NCBI RefSeq assembly: GCF_016862275.1 | Contig: NZ_BOMQ01000045.1 | Location: forward strand, 81,723 to 145,722 | Direction: 5' to 3' | Origin: Actinoplanes nipponensis | GTDB taxonomy: Bacteria > Actinomycetota > Actinomycetes > Mycobacteriales > Micromonosporaceae | DNA: 64,000 nucleotides | Shown here: piece by piece, positions 34,042 to 43,357 of the stretch | Numbering within the stretch: the stretch's first letter is position 1 | Layout: the number at the start of each line of letters is the position of its first letter | The notes under the pieces: model-generated | The model's database searches: none | Seen by the model: the letters and a program-made list of their open reading frames with translations, nothing else | Told to the model about the DNA's origin: nothing | Made by a program: the position numbers and the translations under genes

Positions 34042-34935
34042 TCAGCGCCAGGGCCCGAAGACCCGCTCGCCGGTGGCGGAGACGGCCGCGCAGAGCGCGT
34101 CCAGGTCGGCGCCGGTGGCCTCGGCGAGCGCGCGCATGGTGAGCGGGATCAGGTACGAGGCGTTGGGCCTGCCCCGGTACGGCACCGGCGTCAGGTACGG
34201 CGCGTCCGTCTCGACCAGCATCTGCTCCGGCGGGGTGAGCGCCGCCGCGGCGCGCAGGGGCCCGGCGCTGGCGAAGGTGACCGTCCCGGCGAAGCTGAGC
34301 AGGTAGCCCCGCCGGACGCACTCGGCGGCGAAGTCGGCGTCGCCGGAGAAGCAGTGCAGCACGACCACGTCCGGGGCGCCCTCCTCGTCCAGCACCCGCA
34401 GCACGTCGGCATGGGCCTCGCGGTCGTGGATGATCAGTGGCTTCGCGTGCCGCTTGGCGATCGCGATGTGGGCCCGGAAGCTGAGCTCCTGCGCGGCGCG
34501 GCCCTCCGGCCCGGTCCGGAACGTGTCCAGGCCGGTCTCGCCGAGGCCGCGGACCCGGGGCCGGGCGGCGAGCGCCTCGATCCGGCGCAGCGTCTCGTCC
34601 AGATCGGACAGCCGGGGCGCCTCGTTCGGGTGCAGGGCCACGGCGGCGAGCACGGACGGGTGCCGCTCGGCCAGCTCGGCGCCCCACTGCGAGGACGCCA
34701 CGTCGACGCCCACCTGCAGCAGCCGGTCCACGCCGGACTTGGCCGCGGCGTCGATGAGGGCCTCGACCGGGTCGCCGGTGGCGCCGCCGGGCACCCCCGC
34801 CTCGTGGACGGTGATGTCGAGATGGGTGTGGCTGTCGAAGACCGGCACGGCGAGCGGCTCCGGCGCGGGCGGGAACTCCCCGGCCCGCCGGGCGGCCCGG
34901 GCCTTGCGCGATTCGGTCGGCTGAGAACTGTTCAT
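34042..34935 (-). CDS. tatD: TatD family metal-dependent hydrolase
   Basis: This TIM-barrel metal-dependent hydrolase or deoxyribonuclease of 297 residues has all family motifs: FDSHTHLD (His36 and His38 bind metal), GLGETGLD, IIHDREAH, HCFSGD and ETDAPYLTPVPYRG. The N-terminal 30 residues are an unusual Arg/Ala/Pro-rich tail. It lies between rsmA and metG, the standard actinobacterial order. The physiological substrate of these enzymes is not settled (DNA repair or RNA quality control). Confidence 0.92.
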   Translation of the reverse strand: MNSSQPTESRKARAARRAGEFPPAPEPLAVPVFDSHTHLDITVHEAGVPGGATGDPVEALIDAAAKSGVDRLLQVGVDVASSQWGAELAERHPSVLAAVALHPNEAPRLSDLDETLRRIEALAARPRVRGLGETGLDTFRTGPEGRAAQELSFRAHIAIAKRHAKPLIIHDREAHADVLRVLDEEGAPDVVVLHCFSGDADFAAECVRRGYLLSFAGTVTFASAGPLRAAAALTPPEQMLVETDAPYLTPVPYRGRPNASYLIPLTMRALAEATGADLDALCAAVSATGERVFGPWR

Positions 34936-35012
34936 CGCTGTCCAGGATCACACAGCACGACGGGTAACCCGGTGTTCATTGTCCGTACACCCGCCGGGCA
35001 TAGCTTGGCCCG

Positions 35013-36047
35013 GTGACCGTGACCGGTGAGAACGCCGACGTCGGCACCGACCCGCTCGAACCGCCGCTGCTGGCTCCGCTGCGCCGCGAGCTGACCTGGG
35101 ATCGGGTGCAGTCGATGGCCCAGTCCGCCGGGCACCGCGACGACGAGGTGCTGCACCGCATCCGGGCGACCGCCGCCGTCCGGCGGGGCACCAGGATGAC
35201 CAAGGTGCTCTCGGCCGCGCAGCTCGCCGGTCATCTCGCCGGCTGGCTGCCGTACGGCTTCTGCTACCGCTCCTGCGACGTGGCCCACCTGCGGCTGCCG
35301 TCGGAGCTGGCGCTGTTGCGCACCGACGGCGCCGGGGACACGGCGGTGGCGTACGCGCTGCGCTGGCGCGCGGTCGACCCGAGCGACTACGAGATCCCGA
35401 TGGGCGCGGCGCAGAGCGGCCTGTGCGCGTTGCCGGCCCACTCCCGGATCGGCCCGATGGTGCTGGGCACCGGTTTCACCCCCAGCACCGACGACCTGAT
35501 CCCCGAGTTCGTCACGGCGGGCTTCGCCGACCTGCCGCTGCCGGCGAACGCGCAGCTGCTGGCCTACCCGGGCACCGGCGACGAGGTGGTGCTGTACACG
35601 TACCAGCCGGAGCAGCACGGCTGGCTGCGGCTGGCCGGGCCGCGCTGGCGGCACCTGCTGGAGGGGCTGCCCGGGGTCAGCCCGGACCGCGAATACGTGC
35701 CGTGCACCGACGCCGGCTCGGCCCGCCTGGTCGGCCGGATCAAGGAGCACGAGTACGAGGCCGTGGCCGATCCGCCGGAGGAGTTCCGGGTCCGGGCGCT
35801 GACCCGCGCCGCCCGCTATCCGGTGACGACGCTGAGCCGCCGGGCGGAGCAGGCGCTGTGGCGGACGGTGCCCTGTTGGGTGCTGCAACGCGACGACAGC
35901 TGGGCGCGGCTGCGCCTGGTGCGGCCGGACGCGGACTCGGTCGCCGCGGTGGGCGCGCGCTGTTACGAGCGCGGCGTCTACGAGGTGTGGGCGCCGGTGC
36001 GGGAGCTGACCGACCATCACGTCGCCGAGCTGCCGTACCGGCTCTGA
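35013..36047 (+). CDS. Conserved hypothetical protein, 344 aa
   Basis: The protein is soluble, with no signal peptide or transmembrane helix. The N terminus is acidic (ENADVGTDPLEPPLL); after that it is mixed alpha/beta with many Trp and Arg. Segments such as LAGWLPYGFCYRSCDVAHLRLP, given here by its two ends, and GTGFTPSTDDLIPEFVTAGF look conserved. Genome-typical codon use over its whole length supports a real gene. The GTG start 35013 is divergent from tatD with a 77-bp gap. I do not recognise the family and no catalytic motif stands out. Confidence 0.75.
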   Translation: MTVTGENADVGTDPLEPPLLAPLRRELTWDRVQSMAQSAGHRDDEVLHRIRATAAVRRGTRMTKVLSAAQLAGHLAGWLPYGFCYRSCDVAHLRLPSELALLRTDGAGDTAVAYALRWRAVDPSDYEIPMGAAQSGLCALPAHSRIGPMVLGTGFTPSTDDLIPEFVTAGFADLPLPANAQLLAYPGTGDEVVLYTYQPEQHGWLRLAGPRWRHLLEGLPGVSPDREYVPCTDAGSARLVGRIKEHEYEAVADPPEEFRVRALTRAARYPVTTLSRRAEQALWRTVPCWVLQRDDSWARLRLVRPDADSVAAVGARCYERGVYEVWAPVRELTDHHVAELPYRL

Positions 36048-36071
36048 GCGGGACCGGCGGACCGGTCCCGC
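36048..36071. terminator. Bidirectional terminator
   Basis: GCGGGACCGG and CCGGTCCCGC form a perfect 10-bp stem with a 4-base loop. It begins with the last base region of the 344-residue hypothetical gene and lies 15 bp from the stop of the convergent secreted-protein gene. Confidence 0.7.
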
Positions 36072-36086
36072 CCAGCTCGGGCCGCG

Positions 36087-37340
36087 TCAGCTACGGGTGA
36101 TCTTCACCTTGACGGTGGTGTACTTGCCCCAGTTGCCGGCGATGTCCTGAGTGGCCGCGTCGACCCACAGGGTGCCCTTGGCGACGCCCTTGAGCCGCAG
36201 GCTCCAGGCGCCCTTCTTGGTCTTCACGTAGTGCGGCACGCAGTACTTGTCGGCCTGGGCGTCGGTGGTGACGCGCTTCCACGTGTTGTTCGCGCTGTAG
36301 CAGTAGAACTTGTTGCCGGTCAGGCGGGAGGCGTAGACGGCGACGCGGTACACGCCGGCGCCCTTGTCCTTGGCCGTGCCGGTGGCGTACTTCCAGGACT
36401 TGATCCGGTTGCTGTTCTTCGGCTTCTTGATCGTGGTGGTGGGCCGCCAGGTGTCCGGCTTCACCGTGATCTTGCCCATCACGATGGCCGAGGAGGCGCC
36501 GTACTTGTTGTGGAACGTCGCCCGCGGCGTGATCGTGCCCTTGATGCCGCCGCCGTTCTTACGGGCCAGGTAGTAGATGCGGGTGCTCTGGTTCTTGCCG
36601 GTCAGCTCCGACACCCAGCCGTCGCCCTGATCGAAGACGATCTTCGTGGTGCCGTTCGGGACCTTGGAGAACGTGACCGTGATGGGCTCGTGCCACCAGA
36701 CGGTGGTCTTGCTGAAAGCGAACGCGCCGGGCGTCGTGACGGTGACCGCGGAGGTCTTCGTGCTGCTGTTGCCGGCGGCGTCCAGGTAGGTCACCGTGAC
36801 GGTGAACTTGCCGTTGGCGGTGTACCTGTGGGCGTACGTCGCCGTGCCGGGCGCCAGGGTGGTCGAGGTGCCGTCGCCCCAGGCCGCCACGCGGGTGACC
36901 TGCTCCGGGGAGCTGGTGTCGTCGGTGACCGCGCCCTGGGTGAGGCTGACCGACTGGCCGATCCACAGCGCCGCGGCGTTCAGCGAGAACGTGCCGGCCG
37001 GGGCGGTCGTGTCGGCCGGGTCCGGGACGGGGTCGGGGACCGGGTCGGTGGTCGCGGTCGGGACCGGGTCGGTCGTCTGGGTGGGCTCCGGGACGGTGGT
37101 GTCCGTCGGCTCGGGGACGGTGGTGTCCGTCGGCTCCGGGACCGGCGTGGCCGTCGGCTCCGGGTCGCCCGTCGGCGTCGGGTCCGGCGTCGGCTCGTCC
37201 AACAGCGACACCGCCTCCGGCGGCAGCGTGTGCGTGACGCCCGGGTCGGCCGACGCGGGGGTGGCGGCCAGGCCGCCGCCCGCCAGCAGCGCACCACTGA
37301 CGACGACGGCCAGCAGCGGGCGCTTCAGACGTGGGTTCAT
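36087..37340 (-). CDS. Secreted protein with PKD-like domain and Pro/Thr repeat linker
   Basis: This 417-residue exported protein has a Sec signal peptide (KRPLLAVVVSGALLAGGGLA, cleavage near ASA-DP). A stalk of acidic Pro/Thr repeats follows, with VPEPTDTT in near-perfect tandem. A PKD/Ig-like domain (WGDGTSTTLAPGTATYAHRY) and a C-terminal beta-rich region with many Lys, Trp and Tyr (about 220-417) complete it. No enzyme motif or sortase signal was seen, so adhesion or wall binding is only a guess. ATG 37340 has AAGGAG 4 bases upstream. Its 158-bp upstream region contains a small inverted repeat (ACGGT..ACCGT) near 37385-37411. Confidence 0.82.
   Translation of the reverse strand: MNPRLKRPLLAVVVSGALLAGGGLAATPASADPGVTHTLPPEAVSLLDEPTPDPTPTGDPEPTATPVPEPTDTTVPEPTDTTVPEPTQTTDPVPTATTDPVPDPVPDPADTTAPAGTFSLNAAALWIGQSVSLTQGAVTDDTSSPEQVTRVAAWGDGTSTTLAPGTATYAHRYTANGKFTVTVTYLDAAGNSSTKTSAVTVTTPGAFAFSKTTVWWHEPITVTFSKVPNGTTKIVFDQGDGWVSELTGKNQSTRIYYLARKNGGGIKGTITPRATFHNKYGASSAIVMGKITVKPDTWRPTTTIKKPKNSNRIKSWKYATGTAKDKGAGVYRVAVYASRLTGNKFYCYSANNTWKRVTTDAQADKYCVPHYVKTKKGAWSLRLKGVAKGTLWVDAATQDIAGNWGKYTTVKVKITRS
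37084..37155 (-). repeat. 24-bp in-frame tandem repeat (VPEPTDTT units)
   Basis: Two nearly identical 24-bp units (37084-37107 and 37108-37131) and a more diverged third encode repeats of PEPTDTTV within the stalk of the secreted protein. Further degenerate PxPT units flank them. Such repeats can change number by slippage and alter stalk length. Confidence 0.8.
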
Positions 37341-37498
37341 CAAGCTCCTTCGAGGGGTTAACCACAGGAAGAAGCCGCGCGGACACGGTCCCGCCCTCAG
37401 GACGGAACCGTATCGATGAAACGCTGGCGTATCCCCCGTGGTGCGCGCTGAAGGTACCCGATGACCACGAGGTTGATCAATCCGCTTTCCGGCGGCGT

Positions 37499-39283
37499 TC
37501 AGGAGCCGAGGCGCTCCAGCTCCTCCTCGATCACCGAGGGGTCGAGCTTGCGGAAGACCGGCTTCGGCGCGGCCAGCGGCGTGCCGGCCGCCAGCGGCAC
37601 CGACTCCCAGCGGGCGCCCACTGTGTAGTCGCCGGTCAGCACCGGGTAGCCCGGGCCGCCGTCGAGGTCGTCGACCTCCACGATGGACGGCATCGGCGCG
37701 TGCACGCCGGCGCCGCCGAGCAGCTCGTGCACCTTCTGCGCCGAGTGCGGCAGGAACGGCGTCAGCAACGTGTTGAGGTCGCTGATGGCCTGCAGCGCGG
37801 TGGCCAGGATCGTGCCCATCCGCGGCTTGGTGGCCTCGTCCTTGAGCTTCCACGGCGCCTGGTCGGACAGGTACTTGTTCGCCTCGGCGACCAGCCGCAT
37901 GGCCTCGCCGATCGCGGCCTTCTGGCGGTGCTTGCCGATCAGCTCGCCGACGCTGGTGAAGCCGGCGCGGATCGCCGCCAGCAGCGCCTCGTCCTCGGCG
38001 GTGGGCTCGGCCGCCGGCGGCACCGCGCCGAAGTTCTTGGCGGCCATCGAGATCGACCGGTTGACCAGGTTGCCCCAGCCCGCGACCAGCTCGTCGTTGT
38101 TGCGCCGGACGAACTCGGCCCAGGTGAAGTCGGTGTCGTTGGACTCCGGCCCGGCCGCCGCGATGAAGTACCGCAGCGCGTCGGCGTCGTAGCGCTCCAG
38201 GAAGTCGCGGACGTAGATGACCACCTTGCGCGACGAGGAGAACTTGCGGCCCTCCATCGTCAGGTACTCGCTGGAGACCACCTCGGTGGGCAGGTTCAGC
38301 GCGCCCAGCGAGCCCGGCTCGCCGCCCTTGTCGCCGGCGCCGGAGTAGCCGAGCAGCAGCGACGGCCAGATCACCGAGTGGAAGACGATGTTGTCCTTGC
38401 CCATGAAGTAGTAACCGCGCGCGTCGCCGTCCTGCCACCACCGGCGCCACGCCTCCGGGTCGCCGGAGCGGCGGGCCCACTCGATGGAGGCGGACAGGTA
38501 GCCGATGACCGCGTCGAACCAGACGTAGATGCGCTTGTCCGAGCGGTCCCGCCAGCCCTCCAGCGGGATCGGCACGCCCCACTCCAGGTCCCGGGTGATC
38601 GCCCGGGGCTGCAGGTCCTCCAGCAGATTGCGGGAGAACTTGAGCACGTTGGGGCGCCAGCCGTCGCGCGCGTCGAGCCACTTGCCCAGCGCCTCGGCGA
38701 ACGCCGGCAGGTCGAGGAAGAAGTGCTCGGTCTCGACGAACTCGGGGACCTCACCGTTGATCTTCGAGCGCGGGTTGATGAGCTGCTCCGGGTCGAGCTG
38801 GTTGCCGCAGTTGTCGCACTGGTCGCCCCGGGCGCTGCCGTAACCGCAGATGGGGCACGTGCCCTCGATGTAGCGGTCGGGCAGCGTGCGGCCGGTCGAC
38901 GGAGACTTCGCCCCGAGCGTGGTCTTGGCGATGATGTAGCCGTTGTCGTACAGGCCGGAGAAGAGCTCCTGCACCACGGCGTAGTGGTTGCCGGTGGTGG
39001 TCCGGGTGAACAGGTCGTACGACAGGCCGAGGCCGTGCAGGTCCTCGACGATCACCCGGTTGTAGCGGTCGGCGAGCTCGCGGGGCGTCACGCCGTCCGC
39101 GTCGGCCTGGACCTGGATCGGGGTGCCGTGCTCGTCGGTGCCCGAGACCATGAGCACGTCGTGGCCGGACATCCGCATGTACCGGCTGAAAACGTCGGAG
39201 GGCACTCCGAAGCCGGAGACATGACCGATGTGGCGCGGGCCGTTGGCGTAGGGCCAGGCGACCGCGGCGAGAACGTGACTCAT
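37499..39283 (-). CDS. metG: Methionyl-tRNA synthetase
   Basis: This class I synthetase charges elongator and initiator tRNA-Met. The 594-residue product has HIGH as HIGH at 18-21 in GPRHIGHVSG and the catalytic KMSKS loop in the variant form KFSSSR. A four-cysteine zinc knuckle, CPICGYGSARGDQCDNCG, lies near residue 145. The C terminus lacks the EMAP-like tRNA-binding extension, giving the shorter actinobacterial form. ATG 39283. It is divergent from the gene at 39395 and upstream of the PKD-protein gene. Confidence 0.96.
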   Translation of the reverse strand: MSHVLAAVAWPYANGPRHIGHVSGFGVPSDVFSRYMRMSGHDVLMVSGTDEHGTPIQVQADADGVTPRELADRYNRVIVEDLHGLGLSYDLFTRTTTGNHYAVVQELFSGLYDNGYIIAKTTLGAKSPSTGRTLPDRYIEGTCPICGYGSARGDQCDNCGNQLDPEQLINPRSKINGEVPEFVETEHFFLDLPAFAEALGKWLDARDGWRPNVLKFSRNLLEDLQPRAITRDLEWGVPIPLEGWRDRSDKRIYVWFDAVIGYLSASIEWARRSGDPEAWRRWWQDGDARGYYFMGKDNIVFHSVIWPSLLLGYSGAGDKGGEPGSLGALNLPTEVVSSEYLTMEGRKFSSSRKVVIYVRDFLERYDADALRYFIAAAGPESNDTDFTWAEFVRRNNDELVAGWGNLVNRSISMAAKNFGAVPPAAEPTAEDEALLAAIRAGFTSVGELIGKHRQKAAIGEAMRLVAEANKYLSDQAPWKLKDEATKPRMGTILATALQAISDLNTLLTPFLPHSAQKVHELLGGAGVHAPMPSIVEVDDLDGGPGYPVLTGDYTVGARWESVPLAAGTPLAAPKPVFRKLDPSVIEEELERLGS

Positions 39284-39394
39284 GGGTACCCAGCGTAGTG
39301 ACCTCGGGTTCCGGCCCGCGAACGGCCGGCGGTCGGCCCTTTTTGTCCCGACACGCCCTACATCTCCCTGATCGCCGCGGGTACCCGTAGTCCA

Positions 39395-40741
39395 ATGGGA
39401 GCCATGACGGGTGACGCGCCACAGCCTGGGGAAACACCGCGCGACGACGGCACCCCGTGGTCGCCCGCGGACCCCACCTCACCCTGGTGGCCCGCCGGGA
39501 CGCCGGACGCCGGCGCCGATCGTCCCCGTGACCCGCACCGGCGGGCCGCCACCGGCGCCGCGGCCGCGACGCCGACCCTCGACCCGCCGCAGCCGGCCCG
39601 GCACAGCAGCGAGGCCGCCCGAGCCCACCGGGCGGGCGCCGAGCACGTCGCCGCCGCCCTCACCGGCGAGCCGGCCCCGAGCACGCGTACCGCCGAGCCG
39701 GCGCCGCCCGGGCCGGCACAGACCCGGCCCGCGCCGACCCTGCCGGCGAAGACCCTGCTCGACAGCGAGCCGGGGCAGGCGCCGCCCGCCGAGCACGACC
39801 ACGACCGGGTGGACGCCGAGCGGTTCAACACCCGGGGCACGGGCACCGTCTACGCCGCCCGCGCCCGGCCGGCGGCCGAGCCCGGACGCGTACCCGGAAC
39901 CGGCGCCGAGCCCGACGCCGGCCCGGCCGAACCGGCCCGCGCCGAGGCCGACCCCGACGTGATGGTCCTGCCCGAGCCGGACCGCACCCGCCCGACCGTG
40001 GCCCTGGACCGCCCCGTGCCGGGCCAGCCGCCCTCCGGTTTGTCCCGGTTGGGCCGCGCCCGCGACAGCGCCCGCGCCGACCGCGCCCTGCAGGACCGGG
40101 TCCGCCAGGAGCGCGCCGCCGCGCTGCTGGAGACCTCGCCGTTCTGGAAGGCCGAGGAGGAACGCCGCGCCGGCTCGGCGCTCGCCGCCGAGACCCGCGA
40201 GCTGACCGCCCCGGTCCGGCGACGCGCGCGCCGCCGGGCGCCCGAGCCGCGCCGGCCCGCCGCCGGCCTGCTCGGCCTGCTCGCCCTCGGGCTGATCGCC
40301 GCGTTCTTCGCCTGGGTCAGCGCCGAGCCGTTCTGGCTCGCCGTCGGGCACGGGGACCGGGGCTCCGCGACGGTCGCCCGGTGCACCGGATCGGGCGTCA
40401 CCCAGCGCTGCACCGGCCGGTTCATCGCCGCGGACGGCGGGTACCAGGTGGACCGGCTGGCGCTGTTCGGCGTCGAGGCGGGCCAGCGCGCGCCCGGGAC
40501 CAGCTCGCCGGCCCGGATGGTGAGCAGCCAGAGCCGTCAGGCGTACGTCGGCAGCACGGGCGTGCTGGTGCACCTGCGCTGGGCGCTGAGCTTCATCCTG
40601 GTGCTGCTGTGCGGACTGGGCATCGCCGTGCTGACCGGCGCCCGGCGGCTGGAGACGGTCCGGGCCCGGCGCGGGGCGCTGCTGCTCAGCCTGGCGGGAC
40701 CGCTGGCCCTGCTGGCCGGGTTCCTCACCGTCACCTACTGA
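39395..40741 (+). CDS. Membrane protein with long disordered N terminus
   Basis: The first 285 or so of 448 residues are Pro/Ala/Glu/Arg-rich and probably disordered and cytoplasmic. Three hydrophobic helices follow: LLGLLALGLIAAFFAWVSA, ALSFILVLLCGLGIAVLTGA and a C-terminal ALLLSLAGPLALLAGFLTV. The extracytoplasmic loop between the first two has a conserved-looking pair of cysteines (ARCTGSGVTQRCTGRF) that may form a disulfide. Start is ATG 39395 or ATG 39404. The stop overlaps the convergent rsmI stop by 7 bp. Function is unknown. Confidence 0.78.
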   Translation: MGAMTGDAPQPGETPRDDGTPWSPADPTSPWWPAGTPDAGADRPRDPHRRAATGAAAATPTLDPPQPARHSSEAARAHRAGAEHVAAALTGEPAPSTRTAEPAPPGPAQTRPAPTLPAKTLLDSEPGQAPPAEHDHDRVDAERFNTRGTGTVYAARARPAAEPGRVPGTGAEPDAGPAEPARAEADPDVMVLPEPDRTRPTVALDRPVPGQPPSGLSRLGRARDSARADRALQDRVRQERAAALLETSPFWKAEEERRAGSALAAETRELTAPVRRRARRRAPEPRRPAAGLLGLLALGLIAAFFAWVSAEPFWLAVGHGDRGSATVARCTGSGVTQRCTGRFIAADGGYQVDRLALFGVEAGQRAPGTSSPARMVSSQSRQAYVGSTGVLVHLRWALSFILVLLCGLGIAVLTGARRLETVRARRGALLLSLAGPLALLAGFLTVTY

Positions 40742-41586
40742 GCGGTGTGCACCAGTGCGTACACCTCGCGCTTGCGCAGGCCGTACGCCTCCGCCACGGC
40801 CTGGATCGCGTCCCGCCGTGAGTCGCCGGCGGCCTCGCGCTCGGCGACCGCCGCGCGCAGGTCCTCGTCGGCCGGCCGCTCGGCCGGCCCGGCGGGCGCG
40901 CCCGCGACCACCACGGTGATCTCGCCCCGCGGCTGGGCCTCGGCCGACCAGGCCGCCAGCTCGCCCAGCGGGCCGCGGCGGACCTCCTCGTAGGTCTTGG
41001 TCAGCTCCCGGCAGACCGCCGCCTCCCGACCGGGGCCGAAGGTCGCCGCCAGGTCGCTCAGCGACGCGGTGATCCGGTGCGGCGCCTCGAAGAAGACCAG
41101 CGTGCGCGGCTCGGCGGCGAGCTCGCGCAGCCGGGACCGCCGGCCCGCGCCGGCCCGCGGCAGGAAACCCTCGAAGCAGAACCGGTCGCTGGGCAGCCCG
41201 GAGAGCGCCAGGGCGGTGGTCACGGCGCTGGGCCCGGGCGCGGCGGTGACCGGGAACCCGGCGTCCAGCGCGGCGCGGACCAGGCGGTACCCGGGGTCGG
41301 ACACGCTCGGCATGCCGCCGTCGGTGACGACGGCGACGACCGCGCCGGCCCGCAGGGCCTCGACCAGATCGGGGGTACGGCGCTCCTCGTTGCCCTCGAA
41401 GTACGACACGATCCGCCCGGCCACGGTGACCTCCAGGTCCCGGGCCAGGCGCAGCAGCCGCCGGGTGTCCTCGGCGGCGATCACGTCCGCGCCGGCCAGC
41501 ACCTCACGCAGCCGGGCGGACGCGTCGCCGACGTTGCCCAGCGGCGCGCCGACCAGGACGACCCGGCCTGTAGGTGTCTCCGCCAC
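40735..41586 (-). CDS. rsmI: 16S rRNA (cytidine(1402)-2'-O)-methyltransferase
   Basis: This tetrapyrrole-methylase-fold enzyme modifies C1402 in the ribosomal P site. The 283-residue product has the start LVGAPLGNVGDASARLREVL, then IAAEDTRRL, VVTDGGMPSVSDPGYRLV and FFEAPHRI, all family-specific. The C-terminal helical domain (AAGDSRRDAIQAVAEAYGLRK) is present. It is divergent from pmt with a 73-bp gap, an arrangement shared by many actinobacteria. Confidence 0.95.
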   Translation of the reverse strand: MAETPTGRVVLVGAPLGNVGDASARLREVLAGADVIAAEDTRRLLRLARDLEVTVAGRIVSYFEGNEERRTPDLVEALRAGAVVAVVTDGGMPSVSDPGYRLVRAALDAGFPVTAAPGPSAVTTALALSGLPSDRFCFEGFLPRAGAGRRSRLRELAAEPRTLVFFEAPHRITASLSDLAATFGPGREAAVCRELTKTYEEVRRGPLGELAAWSAEAQPRGEITVVVAGAPAGPAERPADEDLRAAVAEREAAGDSRRDAIQAVAEAYGLRKREVYALVHTAQ

Positions 41587-41659
41587 CCGGGAAGTCCATC
41601 ACATGAAGACGCGCGGGCTCCCGGCGCCATGGGCTTGTCCCGCAGCCTACGATCGCGGG

Positions 41660-43249
41660 GTGACTTCGGCGACAGCTGAGACAGAGCTCGGCAGAGACGT
41701 CCCCCCGGACGAGCCACCGGACGCCACGGCGGCCACCGGCGCCACCGGCGTGCCCGACGCGGTACGCCGCCGGCTGGCGACGCTCGACAACTGGTGGAAC
41801 CCGCACTCGTGGCTGGTCACCGGGGTGATCGTGGGCATCGCCGCGATCCTGCGCCTGGTCGGGCTGACCCGGCCCAAGGGCTACATCTTCGACGAGGTGT
41901 ACTACCCGACCGACGCCTGGGACATGCTGCAGCACGGGGTCGAGTGGGACGAGAAGACCAACGGGCCCGCGTACGTGGTGCACCCGCCGCTGGGCAAGTG
42001 GCTGATCGCGTTCGGCGAGAAGGCGTTCGGCAACAACGAGCTGGGCTGGCGGATCTCAGGCGCGATCGCCGGCATCCTGATGATCCTGATCCTGATCCGG
42101 GTGGCCTACCGGCTCTTCCACTCGATCGTGCTGGCCGGCATCGCGGGCCTGCTGATGACGCTGGACGGCTTCCAGCTGGTGCTGTCCCGCACGTCGCTGC
42201 TGGACATCTTCCTCGGGCTGTTCATCCTGGCCACCTTCGCGGCGCTGGTGCTGGACCGCGACCACTACCGCCGGCGCTGGCTGCGGGCCCTGGAACGCGG
42301 TCACGACCCGGCGGCCGGCCGCCGGCTGCCGCGCATCTTCCCCGGGTGGCTGCTCACCGCCGGGGTGCTGTTCGGGCTCGCCTGCGGGGTGAAGTGGAGC
42401 GCGCTGTTCTTCGCGCCCTTCTTCGCCCTGCTGGTCGTCGTGTGGCGCGCCCAGGCCCGGCGCTCGGCCGGGGTACGCCGGCCGCTGCTGGCCGGCCTGC
42501 CCGGCGACCTGGGCTACCTGCTCCTCAGCTTCGTGCTGACGTTCGTCTTCTACCTGGCCAGCTGGATCGGGTGGTTCGCCACCGACACCGGCTACTTCCG
42601 CCACTACCGCGAGGCGAACGGGCTGAGCGAGCCGCCGGTGCTCGGCGCGCTGCTCAACCTGCTGCACTACCACTCCGAGGCGTACAACTTCCACAGCGGC
42701 CTGACCGACCGCCACGTGTACCAGTCGTGGCCCTGGCAGTGGCTGCTGCTGGGCCGCCCGGTGGCGTTCTACTGGAACGGCAACGGCAACTGCGGGGCGC
42801 CGAGCTGCGCCGCCGAGATCCTGCTGCTGGGCACGCCCATCCTGTGGTGGTCGTTCCTGCCGGCGCTGGCCGCGCTGGTCTGGTTCGGCATCGCCCGGCG
42901 CGACTGGCGGGCGTTCGCCATCGGCACGGGCGTGGTGGCGGGGCTGCTGCCGTGGTTCTACTTCGCGATCGCCGACGGGCGCACGATGTTCGCCTTCTAC
43001 GTGCTGCCGGCGCTGCCGTTCCTGATCCTCGCCGTCGTCTACGTGCTGGGGGCCATCATGACGCCACCGACCGGGACGGCGTCGGGTTCGGAGCGTACGG
43101 ACCGCCAGCTGGTCGGCACCGTGGTGGCCGGCGTGTACGTCCTGCTGGTCGCGCTCTGCTTCGCCTACTTCCATCCGATCTTCGTCGGCCAGCTGATCCC
43201 CTACACCGACTGGTCGGCGCGGATGTGGCTGGGCGGGCGCTGGATCTGA
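41660..43249 (+). CDS. pmt: Dolichyl-phosphate-mannose-type protein O-mannosyltransferase
   Basis: This GT39 polytopic membrane enzyme of 529 residues transfers mannose from polyprenyl phosphate to Ser/Thr of secreted proteins. About eleven helices are visible. The catalytic acidic pair lies in the first outer loop, FDEVYYPTDAW, followed by HPPLGKWLI. A large loop contains NFHSGLTDRHVYQSWPWQWL and the C terminus has the PxF/Y-type WFYFAIADGRTMFAFYVLPA block. GTG 41660 gives the standard start. Pro/Thr-rich secreted proteins in this window, such as those at 37340 and 44662, are plausible substrates; this is inferred only. Confidence 0.94.
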   Translation: MTSATAETELGRDVPPDEPPDATAATGATGVPDAVRRRLATLDNWWNPHSWLVTGVIVGIAAILRLVGLTRPKGYIFDEVYYPTDAWDMLQHGVEWDEKTNGPAYVVHPPLGKWLIAFGEKAFGNNELGWRISGAIAGILMILILIRVAYRLFHSIVLAGIAGLLMTLDGFQLVLSRTSLLDIFLGLFILATFAALVLDRDHYRRRWLRALERGHDPAAGRRLPRIFPGWLLTAGVLFGLACGVKWSALFFAPFFALLVVVWRAQARRSAGVRRPLLAGLPGDLGYLLLSFVLTFVFYLASWIGWFATDTGYFRHYREANGLSEPPVLGALLNLLHYHSEAYNFHSGLTDRHVYQSWPWQWLLLGRPVAFYWNGNGNCGAPSCAAEILLLGTPILWWSFLPALAALVWFGIARRDWRAFAIGTGVVAGLLPWFYFAIADGRTMFAFYVLPALPFLILAVVYVLGAIMTPPTGTASGSERTDRQLVGTVVAGVYVLLVALCFAYFHPIFVGQLIPYTDWSARMWLGGRWI

Positions 43250-43261
43250 TCCGGAACGCGA

Positions 43262-43295
43262 AAACGCCCGTCGCTCGAAGGAGCGGCGGGCGTTT
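43262..43295. terminator. Bidirectional terminator downstream of pmt
   Basis: AAACGCCCGTCGCTC and GAGCGGCGGGCGTTT pair over 15 bp with one G-T, around the tetraloop GAAG. It lies 13 bp after the pmt stop. The A and T ends allow termination from both directions. Confidence 0.85.
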
Positions 43296-43307
43296 GCCGG
43301 AAGTAGG

Positions 43308-43357
43308 TGCGCGCCCCGATCGCCTGCCACGGGGGAAGCGGGCGATAGAGGCGCGCA
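43308..43357. ncRNA. Structured element, candidate small RNA or leader hairpin (low confidence)
   Basis: TGCGCGCC pairs with GGCGCGCA (8 bp). After a symmetric 3-base internal loop (CCG opposite AGA), ATCGCC pairs with GGCGAT (6 bp), leaving a 16-base apical loop. On the minus strand the loop contains CCCCC, loosely like the C-rich loops of 6C RNA, but the second 6C hairpin was not found. Read leftward, a transcript would run into the terminator at 43262-43295. The rest of the 528-bp gap (43250-43777) holds no gene; it is AT-rich between about 43470 and 43530. Confidence 0.3.

Noticed and set aside
37341..37498. c-di-AMP (ydaO) riboswitch upstream of the secreted PKD protein
   Set aside because: Such genes often carry one in actinobacteria, but the conserved ydaO sequence blocks were not found; only a small inverted repeat is visible.
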